Source of the DNA: Thinopyrum elongatum
Lineage: Eukaryota > Streptophyta > Magnoliopsida > Poales > Poaceae
NCBI GenBank assembly: GCA_011799875.1
Contig: CM022297.1
Span: 517,998,929 to 518,062,928, forward strand
Reading direction: 5' to 3'
DNA: 64,000 nt
A model generated the notes under the pieces. The model saw nothing but the letters and a program-made list of their open reading frames with translations. It ran no database searches and had not been told where the DNA came from. Within the stretch, counting starts at the first letter, position 1; every line of letters begins with the position of its first letter. This document shows, in pieces, positions 1 to 10,358 of the stretch. The translations under genes and the position numbers were made by a program.

Positions 1-1566
1 TTTGCCGTAACCCTCTCAACTTTTTAGCACATGCTATGTGGGTGAAATGATGATATCATGCCAATTTTCAACCTCTTCAGAGTTCATTTGAAGTGCTTTT
101 CAATTTCAGGGTCATTTAGCTCAAAAAAATCAGTAAATGCATGAAAAATAATAGATGAAGTCAGAAAGGGTTGAAAATTGATGATGTGGCTTTGAATGGT
201 TCATTTTGAGCACACAAAAAGTCTGGAGTTGAAATAAGCTCAAAAAAATGAAATCCCTTTGTAACAGATGAGTTTTCATCCGAAACCCTGATACTTCGAA
301 AGAGATTGTCCAATTTGTACACGAAGTGCATCCAGATTTTGCCGTAACCCTCTCAACTTTTTAGCACAAGCTATGTGGGTGAAATGATGATATCATGCCA
401 ATTTTCAACCTCTTCAGAGTTCATTTGAAGTGCTTTTCAATTTCATGGTCATTTAGCTCAAAAAAATCAGTAAATGCATGAAAAATAACAGATGAAGTCA
501 GAAAGGGTTGAAAATTGATGATGTGGCTTTGAATGGTTCATTTTGAGCACACAAAAAGTCTGGAGTTCAAATAAGTTCAAAAAAATGAAATCCCTTTGTA
601 ACAGATGAGTTTTCGTCCGAAACCCTGATACTTCGAAAGAGATTGTCCATTTTGTACATGAAGTGCATCCAGTTTTTGCCGTAACCCTCTCAACTTTTTA
701 GCACATGCTATGTGGGTGAAATGATGATATCATGCCAATTTTCAACCTCTTCAGAGTTCATTTGAAGTGCTTTTCAATTTCAGGGTCATTTAGCTCAAAA
801 AAATCAGTAAATGCATGAAAAATAACAGATGAAGTCAGAAAGGGTTGAAAATTGATGATGTGGCTTTGAATGGTTCATTTTGAGCACACAAGAAGTCTGG
901 AGTTCAAATAAGTTCAAAAAAATGAAATCCCTTTGTAACAGATGAGTTTTTGTCCGAAACCCTGATACTTCGAAAGAGATTGTCCATTTTGTACATGAAG
1001 TGCGTCCAGTTTTTGCCGTAACCCTCTCAACTTTTTAGCACATGCTATGTGGGTGAAATGATGATATCATGCCAATTTTCAACCTCTTCAGAGTTCATTT
1101 GAAGTGCTTTTCAATTTCAGGGTCATTTAGCTCAAAAAAATCAGTAAATGCATGAAAAATAACAGATGAAGTCAGAAAGGGTTGAAAATTGATGATGTGG
1201 CTTTGAATGGTTCATTTTGAGCACACAAAAAGTCTGGAGTTCAAATAAGTTCAAAAAATGAAATCCCTTTGTAACAGATGAGTTTTCGTCCGAAACCCTG
1301 ATACTTCGAAAGAGATTGTCCATTTTGTACACGAAGTGCATACAGTTTTTGCCGTAACCCTCTCAACTTTTTAGCACATGCTATGTGGGTGAAATGATGA
1401 TATCATGCCAATTTTCAACCTCTTCAGAGTTCAATTGAAGTGCTTTTCAATTTCAGGGTCATTTAGCTCAAAAAAATCAGTAAATGCATGGAAAATAACA
1501 AATGAAGTCAGAAAGGGTTGAAAATTGATGTTGTGGCTTTGAATGGTTCATTTTGAACACACAAAA
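1..1566. repeat. 337-bp tandem repeat array, about 4.6 copies
   Basis: The block beginning TTTGCCGTAACCCTCTCAAC recurs at 1, 338, 675, 1012 and 1348, so the period is 337, 337, 337 and 336 bp. The copies differ by only a few substitutions and small indels. The last copy stops after about 215 bp near 1566, and the array probably continues left of the window. No coding signal is convincing. It may be the internal satellite of the CACTA element that follows, but that link is inferred from position only. Confidence 0.95.
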
Positions 1567-2093
1567 GAATGAACTAGGAAACTTTAATAGCAAAAAGAAT
1601 TATCATAAAGATTTTTTTGTTAGAAACTAAAATAACAAAAACTGTTTTTGAATATAATGATAAAACACAGTAATATTAAATAGCAGGAAAAAGAATCACT
1701 CCAAAATATATTTTTATAGTAAAGTTAATCACAAACTAGTGATTCACACAAATTTCAAAGAATTCAAATTTAAACTATTCAAATTGAAAAACTAATGGCA
1801 CTAACAACAAGTTTATAATTTTTATTACCTCAAAGTAAAAAGAATCACTGAAAAACAGTTTGTATTTTGTTGTAAGTAGAAACAAAATAAAATAAATAAA
1901 GCAAAAAAGAAAAAAAATGGAAAAAAATAGAAAAAAATGCCACCTACTGGGCCACCACGGCCTGAATACGACTAGAAACCCAACCACGGGCCAGGATTCA
2001 GGCCCGCAGAAGGCCCAGTAGGCCCACAAGCAGCGGAGTGTCACGTTTGGCCCGTAAGCCTGCATCTGAGAGGAGCTCGAGAGGGCAGCGACA
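1567..2093. other. AT-rich spacer without a recognisable gene
   Basis: Mostly A/T-rich sequence with A-tracts up to about 1945, then a GC-richer stretch rich in GGCCC motifs leading into the subterminal repeats. I see no gene, splice pattern or transposon terminus here. It is probably part of the outer CACTA element. Confidence 0.5.
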
Positions 2094-2154
2094 ATGGGGT
2101 TTATAAACCACTCCGCGCCCCTCTCAACTAGCGAGGTGGGACTAAACTTTTGGC

Positions 2155-2410
2155 CGCGGGCAGCACAAGGCCTTTGGTCCTGGTTGGTGCCAGCAACTGG
2201 GACTAAAGGGGTGCATTGGTACCGGTTCGTGGCACAAACCGGGACCAATGCCACCCTTTGGTCCCGGTTGCTGGCACCAACCGGGACCAAAGGCCTCTGT
2301 TTCCTGCCCTTTGGGCTGCTGAAAAGAGACCTTTGGTCCCGGTTGGTGGTACGAACCGGGACTAAAGGTGGCATTGGTCCCGGTTGGTTCCACGAACCGG
2401 GACCAATGCT
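2155..2410. repeat. Subterminal inverted-motif cluster of the outer CACTA
   Basis: Short inverted units built on TTTGGTCCCGGTTGGTG and its complement CCGGGACCAAAG occur about every 30-60 bp. In CACTA elements such subterminal clusters are the binding sites of the element's own TNPA-type protein. The same motif reappears at 33381-33560 next to the right terminus, which ties both sides to one element. Confidence 0.85.
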
Positions 2411-2415
2411 AAGTG

Positions 2416-2423
2416 TATATAAG
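2416..2423 (+). promoter_or_regulatory. TATA box of the outer CACTA gene
   Basis: TATATAAG lies directly after the subterminal repeats and about 30 bp before a transcribed-looking leader (from about 2450). This is the usual CACTA arrangement, with the promoter just inside the subterminal region. The start site is inferred. Confidence 0.7.
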
Positions 2424-2449
2424 CAGCACTTGTGAAAATTTCCATTCAG

Positions 2450-2800
2450 TTCTTCGATCCTACGCTCTCTCCCCCGCCGTCCTCGTCCCCGTCGCCGCGT
2501 GCCGCCCTGAGCCCGCCGTCCTTGTCCCCGTCGCCGCGTGCCACCCCGAGCCCGCCGTCCTCGTCGCCGGCCTCCAGCCATCGCCGCCCCCCAGTGAGCA
2601 CCCCATTTTCCCATGGTCCCCTGCTCCCTGTCGCCGCGTGCTCCCCCGAGCTCGGCCTTGCTCTGCCACTGCTCCATGGTCGCCGCCGACCCCGACGCAT
2701 TGAAGAGCAGCAGCAACGCCGTGAAGGAGAGGAGAAGGAGTGGACAGTGAAGAGCAGCAGCAACCCCCCCTCCCCCCCTTCTGAATTTTCTGAAATTTAT
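2450..2800 (+). other. Putative GC-rich first exon / leader of the outer CACTA
   Basis: A C/G-rich stretch downstream of the TATA box contains an imperfect short tandem repeat (about 2484-2570) built on CCCCGTCGCCGCGTGCC. Long ORFs exist in several frames on both strands because of base composition, and none resembles a known protein. It is best read as an untranslated first exon. Confidence 0.45.
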
Positions 2801-4019
2801 TGATGAAATGCATAGAAGGTGTTTGATGAAATGCGAGATGGCTTTGGGCATTTTTGAAATTTCTGATTTTTTTTGTGGTGAGGTACTGATGCAAGACAAA
2901 GGTGATGGCAAAATTTCAGAATTTTTGGAGTGGTTTAGAATAGGTTTTCAGCAAGGAATTTGAATCTGGTTCAAATTTCATTTGAACAAAATTTGAAAAT
3001 TTTGAACTATGGATCAGAAGGTTTTTGGTGAAATGGAGTGTGGGTACTGTCATGAAGTTGGTGTATCTTTTTCAAAAAAAATTAGTAAGGAAAAAATAGG
3101 GTTGTAGTTCAATGCCAAGATTGGACCAAAATTGAAAAATGGAAGTTGTGCTCAAAAGTTTCAAATGACCAAAGTGGGTTTTTGCATAAAAATGATCTAT
3201 AGGCATCAGAGGACTTCTCAAAAAATTTGTGGCATTTGAAAAGAATTATTTGAAATAGTTCTAGTGCAACAGGGTCATTCTAGAGTTTGAAAATACTAAT
3301 AAAAGAATTTTTTGAGGCCAAATCATTATAAAAATAATTACTACTGATGTGTTTGTTCATAGCATTTTTTTCAATGTATGTATGTATGTATGTATGTATG
3401 TATGTATGTATGGATGGATATAGAAAATGTTCATATATGATGTTTTTTTGTTCATAGCAATTTTTTTCCATGTATGTATGTATTTTTTTTAGATGTGCTA
3501 TGTTTTTTCAGATGAGATGAAATGAGATGAGATGTCCATTTGTTGTATAAACATAACCCCGACAACTTCAATTCCCCTCGGGCTTATATTTTTGTGAGCA
3601 TAGAAATTTTTGTAACTTGTATGTGTTTGATCACCGCGGACTTATATACTTGATTGGACTATGGAGTGCATATTTAGTCGAGTCCAACATCAATATTTGT
3701 GAATGATTTCATATTGTTGGGCACCGCGGATAGTTGTGAGAGGAGTTTTTCCTTTGATTTGGAGGCATGTAATCTAGATAATGTCCAATGCCTCATATCG
3801 CGAACATAGTTATATTGGACAATTGATCTTCATATAAATGAAGCATAAAAGTTTAGCAAACAGTTTGGCAATCACTTAGAAATTTTCATGTTGTAGGAGT
3901 ACATGTAAAAAAATTCAGAGTTGTTCATTCACTTCGACATGAGGGGGGACGTCGATCAACCCCCTCTCGCCCGAACAAGTCTATGTATTATTTTATATCG
4001 CGGTGGACATATATCAAAG
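2801..4019 (+). other. Intron-like AT-rich stretch with ATGT microsatellite
   Basis: No coding signal. A (ATGT)n microsatellite runs from about 3373 to 3412, with a shorter run near 3470. The rest is AT-rich and looks like the 5' intron of the outer CACTA gene. Confidence 0.5.
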
Positions 4020-4176
4020 TTTGATCATATGTCAAAGTTTGAATTTTGACATATGCAACATTTGATCATATATCAAAGTTTGATCATATGTCAAAGTTTG
4101 AATTTTGACATACGCAACATTTGATCATATGTCAAAGTTTGATCATATGTCAAAGTTTGAATTTTGACATATATAG
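4020..4176. repeat. 59-bp tandem repeat with internal dyad symmetry, 2.6 copies
   Basis: The unit starting TTTGATCATATGTCAAAG begins at 4020, 4079 and 4138, an exact 59-bp spacing. Each unit has GATCATATGTCAAAG-type stretches followed by partial inverse copies such as TTTTGACATATG, so the array can fold locally. It ends just before the long fold-back at 4196. Confidence 0.9.
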
Positions 4177-4195
4177 ATTTATCAAGAATGCCCCC

Positions 4196-4655
4196 ATTAT
4201 GGATGTGCACAAGTTGATCCAATTTTTTTCTGATCTCATCTATATATATATTCTTCTATATGTCACATTGTCTGTCAAAGTATTGAAGAAATCCATGGCT
4301 TCATCATTAGTCGGAAGTAACAGGCGTATGATGCTACGAAGCTCTTCAAAGTTGTTTTGGAACGGAGTTCCTGATAGAATAATTCGCCTTTTGGTACGAA
4401 TTTCAGCAAAGGCCTTCCAAATAGCGATATTCGGAAGGCTCTTGCTGAACTTTGTACCAAAAAGCGAATTATTCTATCGGGAACTCCGTTCCAAAACAAC
4501 TTTGAAGAGCTTCGTACCATTATACGCCTGTCATTTCCGGCTAATGATGAAGTCATGGTTTTCTTGAATTCTTTGACACTAGACAACGTGACATATAGAA
4601 GGGTAGATGAGATCAGGAAAAATATGGACCATTTTCTGCACATCCAGAATGGCGT
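4196..4655. repeat. Long inverted repeat (about 225-bp arms, 4-nt loop) in the outer CACTA 5' region
   Basis: The left arm 4196-4423 is the reverse complement of 4428-4655, with a GCGA loop at 4424-4427. My alignment gives roughly 85% pairing with a few small gaps, and a core of 37 bp that pairs perfectly in the arms (about 4334-4371 with its mate). The arms are nearly adjacent, so an RNA from either strand would form one long hairpin resembling a young miRNA or hpRNA precursor. The palindrome makes both strands show almost the same translated ORF, which is an artefact of symmetry. It sits between the TATA box at 2416 and the first coding exon at 4839, so it should be in the transcribed part. 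Confidence 0.92.
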
Positions 4656-4716
4656 CATTTTGTTAAATCCCTTGTCGGTCCGGACGTCGGACATTCATGA
4701 GAGAGGCGGTCCGTAG
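4432..4716 (+). pseudogene. Captured SNF2-helicase fragment (CLSY/DRD1-like) forming one arm of the fold-back
   Basis: The + strand reads openly from 4432 to a TAG at 4714-4716 (94 codons). It contains KKRIILSGTPFQNNFEEL, the SNF2-family helicase motif of the form (I/L)LSGTPxQNN. Further on come VDEIRKNMDHFLHIQNG and ILLNPL, which resemble the following segment of plant CLASSY/DRD1 chromatin remodellers, where an H..NG..L element precedes an LNP motif. Those proteins recruit Pol IV/V in RNA-directed DNA methylation. The SNF2 call is from visible motifs; the CLSY subgroup is from memory and less certain. It is only a fragment, with no ATP-binding Walker motif, so it is not a working enzyme. 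The other arm (4196-4423) carries the same sequence in antisense. This looks like gene capture by the transposon followed by inverted duplication. Confidence 0.6.
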
Positions 4717-4838
4717 AAGAGTTGTTGAGGCCACCCCAAACCGTAGAAGCGTCGAGCTAGCTAGGTCTACGTTTGCACTAATATATCCATCTGTCATGTT
4801 TGTATATTAATTGCCATGTTGTAATATTTGCAGAAACT

Positions 4839-7421
4839 ATGGAGCACCGAGACATCGAAGCAGAATAGTTGTTGGGGGACATAATCCTCGGCGGAGGTGA
4901 TATCTTGTCATATCTCAACGACACCGATGGTCTGGAAGGAGAGGGTGAAGCAGGCTCCGGTGATCGAACAATGGAGGTGGAAGGACATGATTATGATGGC
5001 TCCGATGAGCAAACGGAGGAAGGAGCTGTTGCAAAGTCCGGCGAGGTATATATATTAATTAAGCCTGTGCTGACTAGCTAATTGATGCATTAATTGTTTT
5101 GGTATGTACACATATTAAGTCTCTTCTTTCTTCTTTTCTAGCCCTCCGGATCGAGCCAAACTTCGGTAACGAGACGAGGCCCGAAGAAAAGGTTGCGCCA
5201 GGATGAAAGGTTCACGATCACAGCAATCAAGGGCGATGGCCAACCGATTGAACCCAGCCGGACCAAGGAAGCATTTTCTGCTCAGTGCGGGGTTCTTGTT
5301 AGGGACATGATCCCGATCAGCATCCACCAATGGAATAAGCCTAAGAGCGAAGACCCTCAAGTGTCTTTTGTCAACGATAGATAGAAAGATGATCTTTGGA
5401 CCACGCTGAAGGCAAATTTCACCCTACCACCAGAGGAGGATCCGGATAAGCCAGTTATAGAGCCATTGGTCAAGGCTCATGCTCTTAAGAAGATGGCAGA
5501 TCTATTCAGGAGGTGGAAGAATGAGTTGAAATCAACGTTTGTCGACAAAGGGAAGACTCCAGAATTCACCGGCCGATTTGAGAAGATAAGAGATCACTGG
5601 CCCGCATTTGTGGCCCACAAGACATCGGAGAAGAGTAAGAAGATGTCAGCGACAAACAAGAAAAATGCTGCAAAGAAGGAGTATCACCATCGCACGGGGT
5701 CAGGTGGCTACCTCAAAGCCTGGCCGTTGTGGGACAAGGCTGAGAAGGACCTGCTTGATAAAGGGGTCGAACCAGAGACATTGAACTGGCCAGACCGTTC
5801 AAGGACTTGGTTCTTCGGGGTTGGGGGAACCTTGGACCCTGAAACAGGGAAGTGCCGTTGGACGAAGGAGCAACTTGAAATACCCGTCAAGAAGCTTCAG
5901 AAGTATATCACCGCAGCGCAGCAAGGGACGTTCGTTCCCGACAGAGAGAACGACGAGCTCACACAGGCCCTCGGGAATCCTGAGCACCCAGGACGAACAC
6001 GAGGCAAAGCAGGCTCTGTTGCGTGGAAGGAAGGGTTTCCCAGCGTAGGCGGTTACAAAACCCGGGAGAGGAGGAGGAAAGTGGAGTAGACCGAACTGCA
6101 GAAGCTGAATGCAAGGGTACGAGCGCTAGAGGAACAAGCACTAGTTCAGAGGCAGCGACCTGCCGAAGCTACCCCAGAAGCTACCCCGCCATCTCAGCGG
6201 AGAAGCAGAGTGGCTTCCACCAAGCTCCTTCAGCAGCCTCACTTCACGTCTCCCAGCTACCCCGTGGATGCTATCACGGAGGCTCAAGATTGCCACCTTA
6301 TGGCGCAATGGCAGCACCTCAAAGTCAAGGCGGCTGTCGGCTCTGTTGCACCTCCTCAACCCGGCTCAACTTTTCACTGCATTCCGATTCCAGAAGGCTA
6401 TGTTGTTGTGATGGTCGATGAAATAACGGAGGGATTTGAGGAGCTCGAGCTTGACCACCCTACCGGTGAAGGGGAGACTCAGCTGGGTCTTGCTCTGAAG
6501 ACTCCATGTCTATGGCGGAAGGAGCTCATCAACCTTCCGAACTGGACGCCTCCGCCTCCACCTCCGGCGAGTCAGCGCACTCCGCCTCCTCCTCTGGCGA
6601 GTGATCAGGGCACTCCGCCTCCTTCTTCGGCTGCTCCAGCGCGTGGCGGCACTCCGCCTCCTTCTCCAGCTGCTCCGGCGCGTGGCGGCACTCCGCCTCC
6701 TTCTCCGCCTGCGCCGGCGCGTCCGAGCAGCCCGCCTCCTTCTCTGCCTCGTCAACAACAGCGGAAGACAGCCGTCGCCGCTCCGGCTGCTCCGGCGCGT
6801 CGTAGCACTCCGCCTCCTTCTCCGCCTCGTAAGCAACGAAGGAAGATAGCCGCAGCCGCTCTGGCTGCTCCGGCGTCTAGCAGTACAGCCAGAGGCGGGA
6901 GGCAATACATATTCGGTCCATCTCTCAAGCCTCTAGAGAAGTTACCATACGAGATGACCGAGCAGGAAAACGCGGAGATCTGTCAAGCCCAAGTGAAGAA
7001 CTTTTTTGCAAAGAAAAATCCACCTCCGGAGGAGAAGATGGATCTGGTGAAATTGAAGCGCACTTTGAAGAACCTGAAGCGACCACCACCGCCTCCGCCG
7101 GATGACAACCATGTCCGCGCTCTGAAAAAGGCAGTGGAAGGAGCGCGTCGGTCGGGAACTACTTCAAGTGACAAAAGGTTACAAGAACGAAGAAGTGGGA
7201 ACAAAATTCCACAGCTCGGCGAACACGCAAACCAATCGTGCCCCCCGCTCAAGGTGTCTAGCGATATCGTCGCAAATCTGCCGGGGATGCCGACCGGTAC
7301 CAATCCTGGTGATTACCTGCTCGACGATGCACATTTTGAGACAATGGAGGTGGACGAACACAAATACCGGTACGGGAAGCCTCTCGTCAGACCTGGTGAT
7401 CCTCCTCTAACAACAATGATG
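4839..7421 (+). pseudogene. Outer CACTA gene, 5' part: plant transposon ORF (Ptta/En/Spm type)
   Basis: Two exons fit: 4839-5045 (ATG at 4839, donor GTATAT) and 5142-7421 (after TTTTCTAG), both in phase. The product is acidic at first (LLGDIILGGGDILSYLN), then has a basic domain typical of plant CACTA proteins: KDDLWTTLKANFTLP, KMADLFRRWKNELKSTF, and HHRTGSGGYLKAWP. After about residue 480 comes a Pro-rich linker of repeated TPPPS units, then a lysine/proline stretch. Three in-frame TAG codons break it: 4866-4868, 5382-5384 and 6087-6089. There are no frameshifts. The contexts NDR-stop-KDDLW and KVE-stop-TELQKLN suggest Gln codons lost by CAG to TAG. The exon is cut at 7421 by the inner CACTA and resumes in the same frame at 31776. 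TNPA/Transposase_24 family assignment is from memory. Confidence 0.75.
7419..7421. repeat. Left target-site duplication (ATG) of the inner CACTA
   Basis: ATG directly precedes CACTACC at 7422 and is repeated directly after the right terminus at 31773-31775. Three base pairs is the diagnostic CACTA target duplication. Confidence 0.95.
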
Positions 7422-8110
7422 CACTACCAGAATAACAGCTTACGTCGACGGCCCCGTCTATGACGACGGCCCCCGTCGGCATAGATAGACCAATCCCGAC
7501 GACCTAGGACAGGCCGTAGGCGTAGAAAAGCCGTCGGCATACGTCTATCTATGCCGACGGGGCCGTCGGCATAGACGAGGCCGTCGGGACCGCTCGAGAT
7601 ACGCCTACGGGGCCCGTCGGCATTGGCTAGGCCGTCGGCATAGCCTGGGCCCACCTACCCGGTCAGCGCTGACCGTTTAACGACGTTGAAACTACGCCGA
7701 CGGGAGGTAACGGCGGCCGTCGGCATATCTATGGCAGAGATATGCCTACGGCATAGCCGTCGGCATAGGCCTCTGCTACATCATCGATCTGTGTGCGATG
7801 CCACGTCATCGATCCGTGGGACTGCACCTCCGTGTGCGCAGCTATGCCGACGACCTTGCCGTCGGCATATGTTTATTTATTTTTATTTTTTATTTTACTT
7901 TATACTATCTATGGCAGAGGTATGCCTACGGCATAGCCGTCGGCATAGGCCTGGCCCATGCCCCTGTGCCACGTCATCGATCTGTGTGCGATGCCACGTC
8001 ATCGATCCATGGGACTGCACCTCCGTGTGCGCAGCTATGCCGATGGCCTTGCCGTCGGCATATATTTAATTTATTTTTATTTTTCTATTTTTACTTTATA
8101 TTATTTTTTG
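7422..8110. repeat. Left terminal and subterminal repeats of the inner CACTA
   Basis: Many direct and inverted copies of CCGTCGGCATAG / CTATGCCGACGG follow the terminal CACTACC. Within it a block containing CGTCATCGATCTGTGTGCGA then ATCGATCCGTGGGACTGC occurs twice (about 7772-7870 and 7970-8060). This is the expected binding array for the element's TNPA-type protein. Confidence 0.9.
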
Positions 8111-9636
8111 TTTTTCCATAAGATAATTATACCTTATCTAAAAAAACATACCCCGATGGTATATCGATTGCCCCCCGTTACGAACGTCACTGTCGCCGTG
8201 TCACGGATGGGGGGGGGGGACGGTCAACACGGAGGGAATCTGGTTAGTGGGGGGATTCGGGGTGTAGCTATGTCACCGAAACATCGCACGGGTCCCGATG
8301 CATATATGAAAGTGTTCAGGCATGCGTAGATGTCCGTCTTGGGGCTCCGCGGTGTGGCCCCCCCTCCACGCAAGGCAGTGCCGCCGTCACTTGGAGAGGG
8401 CCAGGTGCGACGCTCCGGTGGCATTGCTACCCCCCCAGGGCCCCCGTCCCGTCTAACCCTGTAGCGTTTGACCACGGGATCTAGCCCTTTGACTTTGCAC
8501 GGACGGGTCAGCCCATAGGAACACTTTGGAGCAACATCCGGGCCAGACCCACAGCAAGATCCCCTCCGTGTAGACCCGACGCGTCCGTTTCCCCCCTCCA
8601 GGTGCCGGCGGCGGCGCCGTCCGTGACGGGGGCCACACCTCGGAGACGCGTGCCGGGCTTTTGCAACCGCCACAACACTTATAGACTTGTGAGAGGCCAC
8701 CTACGCAAGATTTGGCGGCATGCTAACCCCCGGAGGCCGCCGGCCACAGTCGTAGACACGCGGAGAGCAATCCATGTAGAGGGAAGTGTTCAGATACTTC
8801 TCCATCACCAAAAATTATGAAAAAATACCATCAGTCCTATAGCACATGTGCCCACGTCGTGTAAAAAACTCATGATTTTATCGCGCTCCGAGTATTTAAT
8901 AATATTCACGCCGCATCGTTACCGCAGAACATCTACTACCGTGTCATCGCCGTCCGTGAGGGGGGGGCACACCCCGGAGACGCGTGCCGCCTCTTCGGAC
9001 ATGGCACCACACCACCCCGCATGTATGAGGGCCCGGTGCGACGCTCCGGTGGCATTGCTACCCCCCAGGGCCCCCGTCCCGCCTAACCCTGTAGCGTTTG
9101 ACCACGGGATCTAGCCCTTTGACTTTGCACGGATGGGCTTTGACAGTGGACCTCTCCACCCAGTTGTGTAAGGTCAGCCCATAGGAACACTTTGGAGCAA
9201 CATCCGGGCCAGACCCACAGCAAGATCCCCTCCGTGTAGACCCGACGCGTCCGTTTCCCGCCTCCAGGTGTCGGCGGCGGCGCCGTCCGTGAGGGGGGGC
9301 ACACCCCGGAGACGCGTGCCGCCTCTTCAGACATGCCACCACACCACCCCGCATGTATGAGGGCCCGGTGCGACGCTCCGGTGGCATTGCTAACCCCCCA
9401 GGGCCCCCGTCCCGCCTAACCCTGTAGTATTTGACCACGGGATCTAGCCCTTTGACTTTGCACGGACGGGCTTTGACCAGTGGACTCTCCACCCGGTTGT
9501 GTTAGGTCAGCCCATAGGAACACTTTGGAGCAACATCCGGGCCAGACCCACAGCAAGGTCCCCTCCGTGTAGACCCGACGCGTCTGTTTCCCCCCTCCAG
9601 GTGCCGGCGGCGGCGCCGTCCATGAGGGGGGCCACA
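7498..9636. repeat. Direct duplication of the CACTA left region (copy 1; copy 2 starts at 9637)
   Basis: The sequence from 7498 (CGACGACCTAGGACAGGCCG) restarts at 9637 (CGACGGCCTAGGACAGGCCG), so about 2.1 kb of the left end is duplicated in tandem. In the first 300 bp the two copies differ mainly by substitutions, with one deletion of a CGTCGGCATAG unit. That is what an old, real duplication looks like. Confidence 0.85.
8380..9636. repeat. GC-rich tandem array (about 335-bp unit)
   Basis: Units starting GGGCCCGGTGCGACGCTCCGG begin at about 8398, 9028 and 9361. The 9028-9361 step is 333 bp; the 630-bp step includes an extra AT-richer segment (8640-8960). Units contain G/C runs such as GTGAGGGGGGGCACACC. 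Long minus-strand ORFs here come from base composition and repetition and do not look like genes. Confidence 0.85.
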
Positions 9637-10337
9637 CCCCGACGGCCTAGGACAGGCCGTAGGCGTAGAAAAGCCGTCGGCATACGTCTATCTATGCCGA
9701 CGGGGCCGTCGACATAGACGAGGCCATCGGGACCGCTCGAGATACGCCTACGGGGCCCGTCGGCATAGGCTAGGCCGTCGGCATAGCCTGGGCCCACCTA
9801 CCCGGTCAGCGCTGACCGTTTGACGGCGTTGAAACTACGCCGATGGGAGGTAACGGCGGTCGTCGGCATATCTATGGCAGAGATATGCCTACGGCATAGG
9901 CCTCTGCCACGTCATCGATCTGTGTGCGATGCCACGTCATCGATCCGTGGGACTGCACCTCCGTGTGCGCAGCTATGCCGACGGCCTTGCCGTCGGCATA
10001 TGTTTATTTATTTTTATTTTTTATTTTACTTTATACTATCTATGGCAGAGGTATGCCTACGGCATAGCCGTCGGCATAGGCCTGGCCCATGCCCCTCTGC
10101 CACATCATCGATCTGTGTGCGATGCCATGTCATCGATCCGTGGGACTGCACCTCCGTGTGCACAGCTATGCCGACGGCCTTGCCGTCGGCATATATTTAA
10201 TTTATTTTTATTTTTCTATTTTTACTTTATATTATTTTTTGTTTTTCCATAAGATAATTATAGCTTATCTAAAAAAACATACCCCGATGATATATCGATT
10301 GCCCCCCGTTACGAACGTCGCTGTCGCCGTGTCAGGA
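9637..10337. repeat. Second copy of the CACTA left subterminal region
   Basis: This repeats 7498 to about 8205: the same CCGTCGGCATAG cluster and the same twofold CGTCATCGATC block, followed by the same AT-rich stretch and a G run. It differs from copy 1 mainly by point substitutions and one short deletion. Confidence 0.85.
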
Positions 10338-10358
10338 GGGGGGGGGGGGGGGGGGGGG
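10338..10358. other. Poly-G run (21 G) at the start of the noisy duplicate
   Basis: A 21-G homopolymer stands where the related left-end copy at about 8210 has 10 G, and where the second junction at 20991-21001 has 11 G. The sequence AAACGGTCGGCACGG follows both this run and the one at 21001. It is a likely breakpoint of a misassembly. Confidence 0.85.

Noticed and set aside
1775..2911. 378-codon minus-strand ORF
   Set aside because: It runs through subterminal repeats and a GC-rich leader, has Arg/Gly runs from base composition, and matches no family.
4121..4694. Two long, nearly identical ORFs on opposite strands (+4121-4567, -4694-4275)
   Set aside because: They mirror each other because the DNA is palindromic. 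The frame with recognisable SNF2 motifs is a different one (+4432-4716).
8380..9636. CRISPR-like repeat-spacer pattern
   Set aside because: Units are about 335 bp, contiguous and in a plant transposon; no short repeats with unique spacers exist.
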